Positions 1-10,128 of a stretch of 64,000 bases of DNA are shown here, piece by piece. Made by a program: the position numbers and the translations under genes. The first letter of the stretch is position 1; each line of letters opens with the position of its first letter. The stretch is from JANXQG01 sp963804375 (GTDB lineage: Bacteria; Planctomycetota; Planctomycetia; Pirellulales; Thermoguttaceae), in NCBI GenBank assembly GCA_963804375.1, contig CAWDQE010000007.1, positions 68,257 to 132,256 on the forward strand. Reading direction: 5' to 3'. Under the pieces are notes generated by a model. The model did not search any database. It was not told the origin of the DNA and worked only from the letters and a program-made list of their open reading frames with translations.

Positions 1-570
1 TATCCCGGCATCGGGGCCGAGGAGCGCGGCCAGGCCCAGGTGATCGCCAGCTCGATGTTCGAGATGTCGCGATTGCCCACGCCCGTCATCTGCGTGGTGA
101 TTGGCGAGGGCGGCTCGGGCGGCGCCCTGGGCATCGGCGTCGGCGATCGCGTGGCCATGCTGGAGCACGCCTATTACTCGGTGATCAGCCCCGAAGGCTG
201 CGCCGGAATTCTTTGGAAGAGCCATACCTACAAGGAGCAGGCGGCCCAGGCGCTGAAGATGACTTCCAAGGACCTGTTGAGGCTGGCGGTGGTCGACGAG
301 GTGATCAAGGAACCGCTGGGCGGCGCCCATCGCGATCACCACCTGATGGCCAACCGCTTGAAGATCTTCTTCCGCAAAGAGCTCCGCGAGCTGATCGAGC
401 AGCCGATCGACCAGTTGTTGGAAGCCCGCTACCAGAAGTTCCGCCACATGGGCGTGTTCCTGGACGGCGGCAGCAGCGGCCGATTCCAGGGAGGGCCGGT
501 GGAATCGGCAAATGGCGACGCCGCGGTCCCATTGCCGCACCGCGTGCCCGCGGAAGCGGCGCTTCCCTGA
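1..570 (+). CDS. accA: Acetyl-CoA carboxylase carboxyltransferase subunit alpha, C-terminal part
   Basis: This is the C-terminal part of the alpha subunit of acetyl-CoA carboxylase carboxyltransferase. With AccD it moves the carboxyl group from carboxybiotin to acetyl-CoA, making malonyl-CoA for fatty acid synthesis in the cytosol. The frame enters from the left edge reading YPGIGAEERGQ, a family signature, followed by the crotonase-fold loops GEGGSGGALG and YSVISPEGCAGILW. About 190 residues are visible out of the usual 315-325. The last 30 or so residues after VFLDGG look unconserved, so this copy has a slightly long tail. The next gene starts 17 bases downstream. Confidence 0.95.
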   Translation, partial: YPGIGAEERGQAQVIASSMFEMSRLPTPVICVVIGEGGSGGALGIGVGDRVAMLEHAYYSVISPEGCAGILWKSHTYKEQAAQALKMTSKDLLRLAVVDEVIKEPLGGAHRDHHLMANRLKIFFRKELRELIEQPIDQLLEARYQKFRHMGVFLDGGSSGRFQGGPVESANGDAAVPLPHRVPAEAALP

Positions 571-587
571 GAAACGAGAGGTCGTTT

Positions 588-1328
588 ATGGCTCGTGTCA
601 TCCGCGTTGTTTTGCTTTTCGTCCTGCTGGGGATCCTCGCATTTCTGGTCTGGTTGCGCGTGACGCCTGCGGGACAGGACTTGGCCGACGTTCTGTCCGA
701 TCGTTGGCAACAGGCGCGGCATGGCGGCGAAGAGCGAGACGCCGTCGAGAAGCTCACGGCGCTGGGCGCGAGATTCGGCCGTTCGGCGCCGCCGGAGCAG
801 CATTTCGTGTCGATCGACTGCAAGAACAACACCCTCGGCGACGAGGGTTACCGGCTGGTCGGCAAGTGCTTCCGCCTGCAAGCGGCGAAGTTCCTCGAGT
901 GTGATTTGAATGACGACCGGATGCAGTATCTGGCTGGCCTCAGAAATCTGACTTCGTTGACCATTTCCGATACGCCGGAGGTGACCGATGCGGGAATCAA
1001 GAAGATTGCCGGATTGCGGGAACTGACGAGCGTGCTGCTGAGGGGAACGCATGTCGGCGATCTGTGCCTGCCTTCGATTGTCAAGCTGCCCGACCTGCGG
1101 GTCCTGGATCTTTCGAGAACCCAGGTCACGGACGACGGAATGTCGGCGCTGGCGCACCAGCGCACCTTGACTTGGCTGCTCATCATGGATACGGCGGTCA
1201 CGGACGAGGGCGTGGCCAGGCTGGAAGGCTTGTCGAGTTTACAGAACCTCACCCTGAAGGGAAGCAAGGTGACCGACAAGGGAAAAGCGCGGTTGCTGGA
1301 GATGTATCCCGCGCTGAAAATTGATTAA
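588..1328 (+). CDS. Membrane-anchored leucine-rich-repeat protein
   Basis: A 246-residue protein with an N-terminal membrane anchor (hydrophobic residues about 5-23) and a C-terminal run of leucine-rich repeats of about 24 residues (from about residue 105). Typical repeat pieces are LTSLTISDTPEVTDAG, LRVLDLSRTQVTDDG and LQNLTLKGSKVTDKG; the V-T-D-x-G pattern is that of the cysteine-free LRR class common in planctomycetes. The ATG at 588 was chosen because it follows a purine-rich tract and starts directly before the membrane segment, although the frame stays open further upstream. It is 17 bases after accA and may be cotranscribed. Role unknown; LRR domains normally bind proteins, and the anchor suggests a position on the membrane facing the periplasm. 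Confidence 0.8.
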   Translation: MARVIRVVLLFVLLGILAFLVWLRVTPAGQDLADVLSDRWQQARHGGEERDAVEKLTALGARFGRSAPPEQHFVSIDCKNNTLGDEGYRLVGKCFRLQAAKFLECDLNDDRMQYLAGLRNLTSLTISDTPEVTDAGIKKIAGLRELTSVLLRGTHVGDLCLPSIVKLPDLRVLDLSRTQVTDDGMSALAHQRTLTWLLIMDTAVTDEGVARLEGLSSLQNLTLKGSKVTDKGKARLLEMYPALKID

Positions 1329-1541
1329 GGGTGCCTCGAAGTTCGTTTGAGGTGAGGATTTGGGGCCTCGCAGGCCCGATTTAGGGCCCCTGCCAACGTC
1401 CGATAATGTTTCTTATGTTCGGTCGGAGCCCCGGTTTTTATCGGGAAATACCGGGCCAGTGTCTCGCCGCTTGCCGTGCGGACGATCCCGGTTGCCGGGC
1501 TTTGGCGAGCGGAAAACTGGCGGCAAGCCGCGAGGAAAAAC

Positions 1542-1654
1542 GTACTCGGTACACAGTGCTCAGTGCTCGCAACGGACGACCGCGACGAACTGGTCGGCAG
1601 GGGGCAAAGAGCCCGGTTGCCCGATTGAAAACTGAGTATTTGGTACTGCGTAGT
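1542..1654. repeat. Decayed copies of the ACTCAGT heptamer repeat
   Basis: Two short patches (1542-1568 and 1631-1654) contain degenerate versions of the GTACTCAGTACT-type heptamer repeat seen in better form near 16.5, 20.3 and 25.2 kb. The stretch 1329-1733 otherwise holds no gene I can support; only a GC-rich inverted repeat near 1361-1391 was seen. Confidence 0.4.
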
Positions 1655-1733
1655 CGGACCCGTTTCCAGCCGCCCTGGCAGGGCTCGGCAATGGTTCCGG
1701 CCGCCCGTTTGCCCCCCCTGCCCTGCGGCCGGA

Positions 1734-1933
1734 TCAAAAGCCCGATCGGTTGCGATTGTAATTGCGGCCCATCGTCGGATACCGGACTGCCGAGCCCGAA
1801 CCTATGATGCCGGAAGCGCGTTCGGTCGGTACCTTGTCGTCGACTATGTACAACCGGTCGCCGGGCAGAAGCTGGTAGTTAATCGCCGTCTGGGCCCCTT
1901 GGGTGATGGCGCACCAATCGATAGGCAGATTAC
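1734..1933 (-). pseudogene. C-terminal remnant of a polysaccharide export-type protein
   Basis: Reading the minus strand from the end of dtd, one frame gives LPIDWCAITQGAQTAINYQ followed by LLPGDRLYIVDDKVPTE, ending at a TGA at 1734-1736. The words ITQGAQTATNYQLLPGDRLYV are typical of the C-terminus of planctomycete polysaccharide biosynthesis/export (Wza-like) proteins, as I remember the family. There is no start codon and no body of the gene: the fragment begins at the dtd stop codon, about 65 codons in all. I read it as the leftover tail of a gene whose upstream part was deleted when this locus was rearranged. A chance resemblance is possible but seems unlikely over this length. Confidence 0.45.
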
Positions 1934-2367
1934 GTCTCCACCACGAATGTCACCGGGCCGTCGTTGACCAACTCGACCATCATGTGCGCGCGGAACCGGC
2001 CGGTGGCCACGGGTATGCCTTGCTCGGCCACGGTCCTGACGAAAACCCCGTAAAGTTGCTCGGCCAATTCGGGCCCGGCGGCAGTGTCGAACGAAGGCCG
2101 CCGCCCCTTGCGGCAATCGCCGGCCAGCGTGAACTGGCTGACTACAAGCACCGCGCCGCCAACTTCGCCGACGGACAGGTTCATTTTCCCCTGCGGGTCG
2201 TCGAAGACCCGCAGCGAGACGATCTTATTTGCCAACTGCCGTGCGTCGGCCTCCTCGTCGCCCTGGACCACCCCCAGCAGAACCAGCAGCCCCCGGTCGA
2301 TCTGACCGCAGATCTCTCCCTCCACGGAGACCTGGGCACGGCTGACACGTTGGAGGCAAGCTCGCAT
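1930..2367 (-). CDS. dtd: D-aminoacyl-tRNA deacylase
   Basis: A 145-residue protein of normal length for DTD, which hydrolyses D-amino acids wrongly attached to tRNA and so protects translation. The start MRACLQRVSRAQVSVEG is the usual N-terminus; the frame is open further upstream, but those codons lie in a repeat. The catalytic SQFTLAGD motif is at about residue 74 and the Gly-Pro motif that excludes L-amino acids is in the C-terminal NDGPVTF. The gene is divergent from pdxA, 194 bases away. Its 3' end abuts the polysaccharide-export remnant. Confidence 0.95.
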   Translation of the reverse strand: MRACLQRVSRAQVSVEGEICGQIDRGLLVLLGVVQGDEEADARQLANKIVSLRVFDDPQGKMNLSVGEVGGAVLVVSQFTLAGDCRKGRRPSFDTAAGPELAEQLYGVFVRTVAEQGIPVATGRFRAHMMVELVNDGPVTFVVET

Positions 2368-2372
2368 GGTAG

Positions 2373-2527
2373 TGGGCAGAGAGCGGGGAGCAGGGAGCAC
2401 TTTGGAACATTGTTGTCGATTTGCGGTCCGCGTACAAGCGTGTTTTCTTCCTCGCTACTCCCCTCCCCTACTCTGCCCCCTGCTCCGTGCTCCCTGCTCC
2501 CCCTGCCCTGCTTCCCTCCCCTGCTCT
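2373..2527. repeat. Purine arm / pyrimidine arm inverted repeat
   Basis: The dtd-pdxA intergenic region is filled by a G/A-rich stretch containing GGGGAGCAGGGAGCA (2384-2398) and a C/T-rich stretch containing TGCTCCCTGCTCCCC (about 2489-2503) that can pair with it. The same type of element occurs inside a coding gene at 57464-57640. It separates the two divergent genes, so their promoters must lie within or very near it. Confidence 0.55.
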
Positions 2528-2561
2528 TCAGCATTCGCCACGACTCGCGTAGAATACGAAT

Positions 2562-3632
2562 ATGAAAGCAAAACCCTTGATCGCAATTACTTTGGGCGAC
2601 CCGGCGGGCATTGGGCCGGAGATCATCGTCGGCGCATGGACCGAAACTGTCGTACACGAATGGTGCCGGCCGCTGGTGGTAGGACATCCGGGCATAGTCC
2701 GCCGGGCCATCGAGCTTTGGCAAACGGACCTGCACGTGCAAGAAATCAGTTCGCCGCAGGAGGCCGAACCCAGCGGCGGCGTCATCCCTTGCCTCGCCTG
2801 CGGGTCGGACGACGTGTTGGACATCGCTCCCGGCCGACTCGACGCCCGGGCAGGCCAGGCAGCCTACGACGCGGTGGTCGCAGCAGCCCAGTTGGCCCTT
2901 CGCGGAAAGGTCGATGCGATCACCACGGCGCCGTTGCAGAAGGAGGCTTTGCGCCGGGCCGGACATGCCTTTCCCGGCCACACCGAGTTGCTGGCAAGCC
3001 TCTGCGGCGTGCAGAACTTCGCCATGATGCTCTACCTGGGCCCGGACGACGTGCTGCGCTCGCCCACCGGGCTGGCCGTGGTCCACGTCACACTGCACAC
3101 GGCCCTGCGAAATGTGTTCGACGAGGTGAGCGAAGACGCCGTGCTGGCCAAAGCCCGATTGGCCGACGATTTCATGTCGCGGCTGACGGGCAAGCGGCCG
3201 CACATTGGCATCTGCGCGCTCAATCCGCACGGTGGCGAGGGCGGTCTGTTCGGCCAGGAAGAGCAAACGATCATCGGGCCGGCCGTGCGGCGGGGAAGGG
3301 CCCAAGGGCTCGACCTTACCGGCCCGCTGCCTACCGACACGCTGATGGTCCGGGCCCGCGACGGCGAGTTCGACGCCGTCGTGGCCATGTATCACGACCA
3401 GGGGCATATCGCCTTGAAGCTGTTGGGGATGCACCAGGCGGTCAACGTCACCCTGGGCCTGCCGATCATTCGTACGAGCGTCGCGCACGGCACGGCCTTT
3501 GACATTGCCTGGAAGCGGCGGGCCGAAACCAGTAGCATGATCGAGGCCCTGCGCGTGGCGAGCCATTTAGTGGCCGGCAAGGAGCGGCCCGGAAACGCGC
3601 GGAAGCCCCTGGCCCGCGGAAGGCGAAAGTAG
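2562..3632 (+). CDS. pdxA: 4-hydroxythreonine-4-phosphate dehydrogenase
   Basis: PdxA oxidises 4-phosphohydroxy-L-threonine with NAD in the DXP-dependent pathway to pyridoxal phosphate. The 356-residue protein opens with ITLGDPAGIGPEII, the family signature. Metal- and substrate-binding histidines are visible in GHTELLA (about residue 140), MYHDQGHIALKLL (about 275) and HGTAFDIAW (about 308). The C-terminal 20 residues are basic and longer than usual. The start is the only ATG before the signature; no strong ribosome-binding site is visible. It converges with the large TPR gene, with six bases between the stop codons. Confidence 0.95.
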   Translation: MKAKPLIAITLGDPAGIGPEIIVGAWTETVVHEWCRPLVVGHPGIVRRAIELWQTDLHVQEISSPQEAEPSGGVIPCLACGSDDVLDIAPGRLDARAGQAAYDAVVAAAQLALRGKVDAITTAPLQKEALRRAGHAFPGHTELLASLCGVQNFAMMLYLGPDDVLRSPTGLAVVHVTLHTALRNVFDEVSEDAVLAKARLADDFMSRLTGKRPHIGICALNPHGGEGGLFGQEEQTIIGPAVRRGRAQGLDLTGPLPTDTLMVRARDGEFDAVVAMYHDQGHIALKLLGMHQAVNVTLGLPIIRTSVAHGTAFDIAWKRRAETSSMIEALRVASHLVAGKERPGNARKPLARGRRK

Positions 3633-3638
3633 GTCCAG

Positions 3639-6600
3639 CTACAGACCCGACTTCAACTGATTGTAGACAGGAACCTCGCGGGGATCGAGGTCCATGGGAC
3701 TGAGACCTTTTTTCATCGCCGTGGCGAAGGCTTCCGAGGCCTCGCTCTTCTTGCCTGCCAGCGAATAAGCCCAGGCCTGATGGAAGTACTGTTCGGCGGT
3801 GCCTTCGTCCTGGATGGCGGCCGCCATGTCTTCCAGGGCCTTCTCGTACTCTTGGCGGGCGATGTAGACAATTGCCCGTGAATCGAGCACGGCCGCCAGC
3901 GGTCCCCTGATCGCCAGGGCGTCGTTGACCAGCTTGAGCGCTTCGTCCAGGTTCCGGCCGGACCGCGCCAGGCTTACGCCGAGATTATTCAGCGCCACAT
4001 AATTCCGCGGGGCCTTGGCTAGAACGTCGCGATAGTCGGCCATCGACTTGTCATGTTGCTGGATCTGGGCGTGCAAATCGGCCAGAACCAGCAGCAAAGC
4101 GACCGGGCGATCGGACCGGTTCGATGCCGCGACCAGGATTTTCTCCAACTGCTGGTATTGGGCGTCCGTCGCTTTGGCGTGAATCACTTCTTCCGCCGGG
4201 ACTCGCAGGTTTTCCGCCTTGGATTTGTCCCAGCACTGTTCCAGGACATCCAGGCACTCGCGAATCCGTTTTTGCCGGGCCAGATAGGCGGCGTAGTGAA
4301 GGTCTCCCGTTTCCGCGACTCGCTTGCTCCGCAAAGCAGTGAAGAACCTGTCTGCGCTCTCCTGGAACTGCGCTGGCGTCGGCGCGTTTGCCTGCGGCCT
4401 TGAGCCGATCGCCGAATTTCTCCATGAGCGAAGCCACGAGCAAGAGTTGTTGGCCGCGGCCCGTGGGCTGGGCCTCGGAATTGTCGAGGAAGCCCATGGC
4501 CAGGTTGGCTGCGGCCTGGTAGTTGCCGCGGAGGAACTGATACTCGGCCCGCAGCCGCACGGTGTCGAAGAGGTTTCGGGTGGATTTCTCCTTTTCCAAG
4601 GTCTCCAGCCACTTGTCTGCGTCGTCGAGTTCCTTTTTCTCGAGGAGCGAATTGACGTAAAAGATCAGGAGTCCAGGCTGCACGCCGCCTTTCTGGGTGC
4701 CGAGCACACTGTGCATCTGCTTGCTGTAATTCGGCCAATCGCCCTTTCTCAGGTAAAGCTTGGCCAGATTGAAATAGTCGTCGTGTGTGGCGTCGGTGCC
4801 CTGCACGAGATCTTCCATGGCAGCGATGGCTTCACCGATTTTTTCCTTGCGGGGGTCGGAAATCAGTAAACGCACCTTCATGCGCTTATCGTCGAGCGAG
4901 GCGGCCGGACTGCGGAGGTTCTCGTCGATCAACGCCATGCCTTGGCAAAGATGATCGAAGTCTCCACGGCTGACGACGAGGTTGGCCAGGACGTGACGGG
5001 CCCAACAGGCATCGGTGAGCGTTGCCGGCGTTTGCAGCGCGATGATTTGCTTGAGAAGCGGCTCGACCGGGTCGAGTTTGGCGTTCCGCAAGTAGAAAGC
5101 GGCCAACCGCCGCAGAACATGGCTGTTTTGCGGCGAGGCCTTGGCGGCTTCTTCGAATTTCGCTTGGGTCTTCTTCGCATAGTACACAGCCCACTGCCGC
5201 TGTTCCTTGGCGCCTTGCAAGGCCTTGGCACGGTCCTCGTTCGTCGCCTGGGCGTTGGCCGCGGCAGCCTCCTCGGCCTTCGCCTGGACCTCATAGGCTC
5301 CCTTCATGAGCTCGCAGCAAGCGGCCAGCGTGAGCGGGGCGTTTTCTCCCTTGAGCGCGGCTTCGGCCCTGTCGATCAGCGGCTGCGCCTTGTCCGCCTG
5401 GCCGACGTTGACGAGAAGCTGGAAGAGCGAGACCCAAACGTCATCAGCCTTGGGTTCCAAGTCCTGGGCGTGCAACAGCGCGTTCACGCCCTTTTGCGCC
5501 AGCCGGATCATTGCCGCGGACGCCCTCTTGATCTCCGCCTCGGCGTCGGGCTTCCCGTTTCGGTAGGCGATCCGGGCGCTGCGTTTTTCGCGGTCGGCAA
5601 GGACGCTGTACATCTGTCCCTGGCGGAGGAAGTCGCGATAGTCCTTGCTGCCGGCGGGAACTGATTTGTCCACTTCCTTTTCGGCTGCGGCAATGTCGCC
5701 CCTGTAGACCTTCCACAAGGCGTACTGCGGCGCCATCTCGCCCAGGAGCGGGCTCTTCTGTTTCTCAAGGTAGTCGAACAACTGCCCGGCCTCGTCGATC
5801 CGTCCGCGCGGCATGAGGAGTGCCAGGGTGCGGCGAATCACGTCGTTGTCGCGTTCTCGCATGCGATAGATAGCATTGACATAGAACTCCAATGCCTGGT
5901 CGGGTTCATCCTGCATCTCGCAAATCTTGCCGGCCAGAACCGCCAGGGCCGCCCAATCTTTGCGGACCTTCAAGGCATCTTGCAGGTAACCGCGTGCCTC
6001 CAGGAGCAATTTCGGGTCCTTCTTGTTGGATTTCACGAGGGTGCGGATGGCTTTGGCGTAGAGCCAGTAGGGCCCTTGGCCGCCCAGTTGCTCGATCTCG
6101 TTCAGCAACTTGTCGAGCTCCGGCAAGTCGGCCGTCTGGCCTTTCTCATAAGCGCGGAGATTCAGATCGCAGAGCAGATAGCGGATAACGATATTCGCCG
6201 GATCTTTTTCGGCGAGAAGGCGGTAGTACGATCGCCCTAAGTCAAGAGCATTGGGATCAAGGGCGCCGGCTTGAGTGCAAAAGGCGCCGAGATTGCCCCA
6301 GAGCTGCTTTTTTTCCGCATCGGTCATCTTGTCGAGGTTTTCCCCCAGACGCTTCAACACGGCGACCGCCTGGGGGTCCTTGCGGCGGATGGCGAGAGTG
6401 CCCCGCGCCGAGCGCAAGATCGCGCGATCGCCGATGCTCTTCTCGGCCCGGTCGATATTCTCGGAAGCCTGATTCCACAGTTTTTCTTTTTCGGCGGGAT
6501 CCGTCTCTTTTTCGGCCAGGTACATGGGCAGGTTGATCAAAGCCAGCCACACCTGCGCATTCTTGGGGTACTGCGCCGCGCAGTCGTTGAGGGACTTTTC

Positions 6601-8461
6601 CGCGTCCTTGGGAAGATCTTTCGCCAATTGCACTTCCGCCCGGAGCACGGCGAAACTGGGACTCGGTGCGCTGGAAGTCAGCGTGTATTGCTTCTGGATC
6701 AGGTCCAGCAGCTTATCCACAGGCTGCCAATTGCGTTTTTCTTTGTCTTCGTGCACCTGCTGCATGATCCTGATCCGCGCCAGCGAGAGCAGCGCGCTGG
6801 GATCGGGATGGGGGCCTCCGGCCAGGGCCACGTATTGTTCGGCCGCCGCGTCGAAGTTGTTGCGGCTCACGAAGATATCGGCCAGGCCGATCCGAGCCGG
6901 AGCAAAGTTAGGATCGATCTTGACGGCCTCCGAATAGGCGAGGAGCTGTTGATCGCTTTCGACCAGTTGTTGGCAGCATTGACCGAGGTGCAGATAGGCG
7001 AACCTCTGAATTCCGGGCTCATCGTGCAGCTTGGGCAGGACGCCGACGAGGATTTCCTTGGCGGCTTTCCATTCGCCTTTCATCATCTTCAAACGCGCCT
7101 CAACGAATTCGAGCAACTGCGGCTTAAGGCTCAGGCCCTGCTCGGAGCCAAGCCCCCGCAACTCCTTGAAGTTCTTCTCGGCATCGTTGATCTTTCCTTC
7201 GCGGAAGTTGGCATTGAACACTTCCATGAGAATCTGCGAATAGCCGGAGGTTCCCTTGGTGTTCTCCAGGCCCAGCCGGAGGACGGCAATCGCTTCATCG
7301 CCCCGGCCACGAAGTCGCTTGACCTCGGCCAAACTAATGTAGGTCAAATGGCGGCGATTGTCGGCCTTGATGCCGCGATTCAGGTAGCCTTCCGCCGTCT
7401 TGTACTTCCCCGTCGCCAGGTAGCAACTTCCGGCGATCGATAAGCCGTCGGGGTCGTCAGGCTCCAATTCCAACACCGTTCTTGCCGGTTTCAGGGCCTC
7501 TTCGTACTTTCCGTGCAGTCGAAGATAGCGGGCATAGATCTGCAAGGCTTTGACGGAATTGGCATGGTCCTTATAGTCCTGCTTGGCCATCTCGTCCATG
7601 ACGTTGTCGGCATCCGGCTTGCGATCGAGTCGCAAGAAAACTTCTGCCAGAAGCACGTAGCTTTCGATCTGAGTGGGCGCGTCCTTGGCTTTTTTGGCGG
7701 CTTCTTTGACGGCCTCTCGGAGTTGCGCGGGCCTCGTCAAATTTCTTGTTGTAGTAGAGAATCCGGCCATTGAGATAGAGCAACTCAGGGTCGCGGGGAG
7801 TTTCCTCCATCAACTTTTTGAGGTGCGTTTCGGCGTCCGATAAGCGCCCGACCTGCATCGCCATGTGGACCAGCGTCAGCCGAGCCTGACGCACATCGTC
7901 CGGCGGCAAGGTGGCCAAAGTGGCCTCGTCCGTACGGAAGACCTCCTCGAGTCTGTTAAAGGCCGCGCGGGGGTTATAGCCAAATTCGAACTTAGGATCT
8001 GGTTTTTCGGCAAACATCAGCCCCAGGTGCAGTTTCTGTTCTATATCCTTCCCTTCCAGCGCAACGTAAATCTGCAGCAGGCGGATCGCTTCGGCGAGAT
8101 TTTTCTCTTTAGCAACGGTCCCCAGACGCAGCAGTTCTTTGCGCGGCAGCGCCTGGAGTTGGCGAATCACTTCCTCTGGATCTTTCTCCTCCGCCGCCAG
8201 AAGCCTCGCCAGTTCCTCTACCCGCTCGGACGCGGCCTTCGAGGTATCTGCCCGCACCATCGAATCCCGCACCAGGTCCCAGGCGTCCCGCAACTTCTTG
8301 AAGGCTTCGTTCGCTCTCTCCGACGCGACCCTCAATGCGTTTGCCTTGCGGTGGACTTGGAATCCGTGCAACAGGTGCACCCCGCCACTGAAGAGCACAA
8401 TCACCATGAGGCAGATCGCCGCAAGGCGCAAGTTCAAGGTTCGCATAATCGGGTCTCGCAC
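3639..8461 (-). CDS. Very large exported TPR protein (two frame breaks)
   Basis: A protein of about 1600 residues made almost entirely of tetratricopeptide-type helical repeats, with an N-terminal signal or anchor segment (LRLAAICLMVIVLFSGG). Three consecutive reading frames on the minus strand join into one continuous TPR protein: YYNKKFDEARA continues as QLREAVKEAAKKAK across a break near 7735, and the middle frame continues as PTPAQFQESADRFFTAL across a break near 4390. Repeat words such as LLYLNGRILYYNKKFDEA, RIGLADIFVSRNNFDAAAEQY and YVALNNLGVSLARSGRN are diagnostic. Such proteins act as scaffolds; no partner can be named. Both breaks are single-base and fall at GCGC, like most others in this window, so I treat the gene as intact in the organism. 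Start at 8461 or the ATG five codons in. Confidence 0.8.
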
Positions 8462-8530
8462 AACGAAACTGGCAATTCAAACTATTTGTTCATTATATCA
8501 CGACCAAGCCCGCTTTTGTCACTGGTACCC

Positions 8531-8725
8531 CCTTGCGGGCGGGTGGCCGTTCTATTTAGTTTCTGTTGCGGAAACACTTGTCGGGTGGGACAAGGTCGCG
8601 GAGGGTTGGTGGGCCGTCGCCAACCGGGGCGGGGCACGCGGTACGCGACCGACGGCCCACCAATGCCCCGGTTTGCTTGTACCACGCTACGGTTCTTGTG
8701 GGCGGGTGGCCATTCTATTTAGTTT
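8531..8725. repeat. Duplicated gene end plus 13-bp inverted repeat
   Basis: A 31-base segment containing GGGTGGCCGTTCTATTTAG (8531-8562) recurs with few changes at 8695-8725, where it encodes the last residues of the downstream DUF218 protein. Between the copies lies a perfect inverted repeat, TTGGTGGGCCGTC (8606-8618) and GACGGCCCACCAA (8651-8663). The hairpin could end transcription of the DUF218 operon or be a mobile palindromic unit that duplicated the gene end. Confidence 0.6.
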
Positions 8726-9418
8726 CCGCCGATGCGAAAACCATGCGCGTAGGAGGATTATCACGGCCACGCCGCCGGCAATTTCGTAGCCGAGCCGGCC
8801 GTAGCGCAGTCCGTAGTAGAAGAGTTTGAAGTACTCGCTCACAACGAAGAGAAATCCCTCCTCGCACCGCCACCAGTCCTCGCTGTCGAATTCGTCGGTC
8901 GGCGCCGAGACCATCTCTATCTCGACCGGCCGGCCGGCCAGGGTCCGCTGAAAGATCCAGCGGGCACGCCGGGAATGCGGCCCCTCGGTAACGATCATCA
9001 GCCTCTTGGCCGGATGAGCGGCCAGGTAGTCGGCCACCGCTTTGGCCTCGTCGAAGGTGGTTGCCGCCGCGGAATCCAAAAGGACGACGTGGTCCCGCGA
9101 CACGCCTCCGTAGTCCAGGACTTTCAGGGCGATTTGATAGTAAGGCGGGACCGCGCCGCTGATCTCGCTGGGATGGGCGGCCACCGTATTCAGCAGGATC
9201 TTCGGTGCCCAGCCGCCGTGCACGAGGGCCGCGGCGACGACGGGGCGGGTGTTCATTCCGCCGTTCAGCAACACCACGGCGTCGGCCTTCTGCGGAGGGC
9301 CGCCTACGTCGAGCCAGCGGGCCGCCCACGGCAGGCTGTGGCGGTTTAGCGCGGCGGCGACAAGCACCGCGGCGGCGACTGCCACGATCAACCCGAGGTG
9401 ACTGCGCTTCAATTTCAT
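8687..9418 (-). CDS. DUF218 (YdcF/SanA-type) membrane protein
   Basis: A 243-residue protein with an N-terminal anchor (LIVAVAAAVLVAAAL) and a DUF218 domain: ADAVVLLNGGMNTRPVVAAA followed by a Rossmann-like core with LDSAAATTFDEAKAVADYL and LMIVTEGPHSRRARWIF. DUF218 proteins are envelope proteins linked to polysaccharide or peptidoglycan metabolism; their reaction is mostly unknown. A second membrane helix (IAGGVAVIILLRAWF) lies near the C-terminus. It is the last gene of a four-gene operon and overlaps the previous gene by four bases (ATGA), so the two are translationally coupled. The final residues (LNRMATRPQ) are encoded by a repeated segment. Confidence 0.8.
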   Translation of the reverse strand: MKLKRSHLGLIVAVAAAVLVAAALNRHSLPWAARWLDVGGPPQKADAVVLLNGGMNTRPVVAAALVHGGWAPKILLNTVAAHPSEISGAVPPYYQIALKVLDYGGVSRDHVVLLDSAAATTFDEAKAVADYLAAHPAKRLMIVTEGPHSRRARWIFQRTLAGRPVEIEMVSAPTDEFDSEDWWRCEEGFLFVVSEYFKLFYYGLRYGRLGYEIAGGVAVIILLRAWFSHRRKLNRMATRPQEP

Positions 9419-10128
9419 GGGGGCGCCTCGCCGATTCTCGCGCGGATATCATGCTGGAACGTGGCGGCGTCGGGGGGCTGCACGCGAGGGTAACCGCGAT
9501 AGGTCCAGGCATAGGCCAGTTCCAACCAGGCGTACATAAAGTCCTTCACGCCGGCGCGACTACGCCACCAGGCGTCCGCGGGACGCTTCGGATCGGGCAA
9601 GGTCGCCAACTGCACGCGCTGGGCGTCGGCGGGACCGAGGACCTTGTTGAACACGAAACGCAATCGGCCGCCGCTGAAGGAACTGCAGGCAAGCCTCACC
9701 GTCGCACCGGGCCGCTGCTTCAGCCAGTCGGAGAGGGCGTGGGCCTCGTCCCACACATTGCGCACATCGGCACGGATGGGCCAGATATCGTCGTCGGGAA
9801 CCCCAACCTTCTCCAGCTCGCTGCGGCAGGTCTCTTCGAACGACCGCACCGCGCCAATCTCCACGATGCGGCTGGCGTGCGGCAAGAGCAAGAGGATCTT
9901 TCGCCCCGGCACGTTGCCATGCCACGCGGCGGCCGCCGCAAACGGTTCAAAACCCTCGGCGCCCAGTTCGCCGCCATGAATGCAGAAATAGTCGCATGCC
10001 GCCGACGAATCGGCGGCCGCCAATGGCCGGGCCAGCAGGCGCAAGATCAGCGCGTGTCCCAGCCCGAGCAGGACAAGAACCACCAGCAGAATCATCGTGC
10101 GGCGGCCAAGGAACCGCGAAACAGTCAC
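9415..10128 (-). CDS. Divergent DUF218-like membrane protein
   Basis: A 237-residue protein with an N-terminal membrane segment (ILLVVLVLLGLGHALIL). Its layout matches the downstream DUF218 protein: a conserved block with DEAHALSDWLKQRPGATVRL aligns in position with the DEAKAVADYL block of the neighbour, and the aromatic segment near the C-terminus (FMYAWLELAYAW) aligns with FKLFYYGLRYG. I infer a diverged paralogue in which the usual GGG loop is lost. It overlaps both neighbours by four bases. Function unknown, presumably envelope polysaccharide metabolism because of the operon. Confidence 0.6.
   Translation of the reverse strand: MTVSRFLGRRTMILLVVLVLLGLGHALILRLLARPLAAADSSAACDYFCIHGGELGAEGFEPFAAAAAWHGNVPGRKILLLLPHASRIVEIGAVRSFEETCRSELEKVGVPDDDIWPIRADVRNVWDEAHALSDWLKQRPGATVRLACSSFSGGRLRFVFNKVLGPADAQRVQLATLPDPKRPADAWWRSRAGVKDFMYAWLELAYAWTYRGYPRVQPPDAATFQHDIRARIGEAPP

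Noticed and set aside
1406..1807. Open frame in the accA-dtd region
   Set aside because: No recognisable protein features, and it runs through degenerate repeats and the export-gene remnant.
6271..7443. Long plus-strand open frame opposite the TPR gene
   Set aside because: It is a shadow of the minus-strand TPR coding sequence in GC-rich DNA; the TPR frame has clear repeat structure and the shadow has none.
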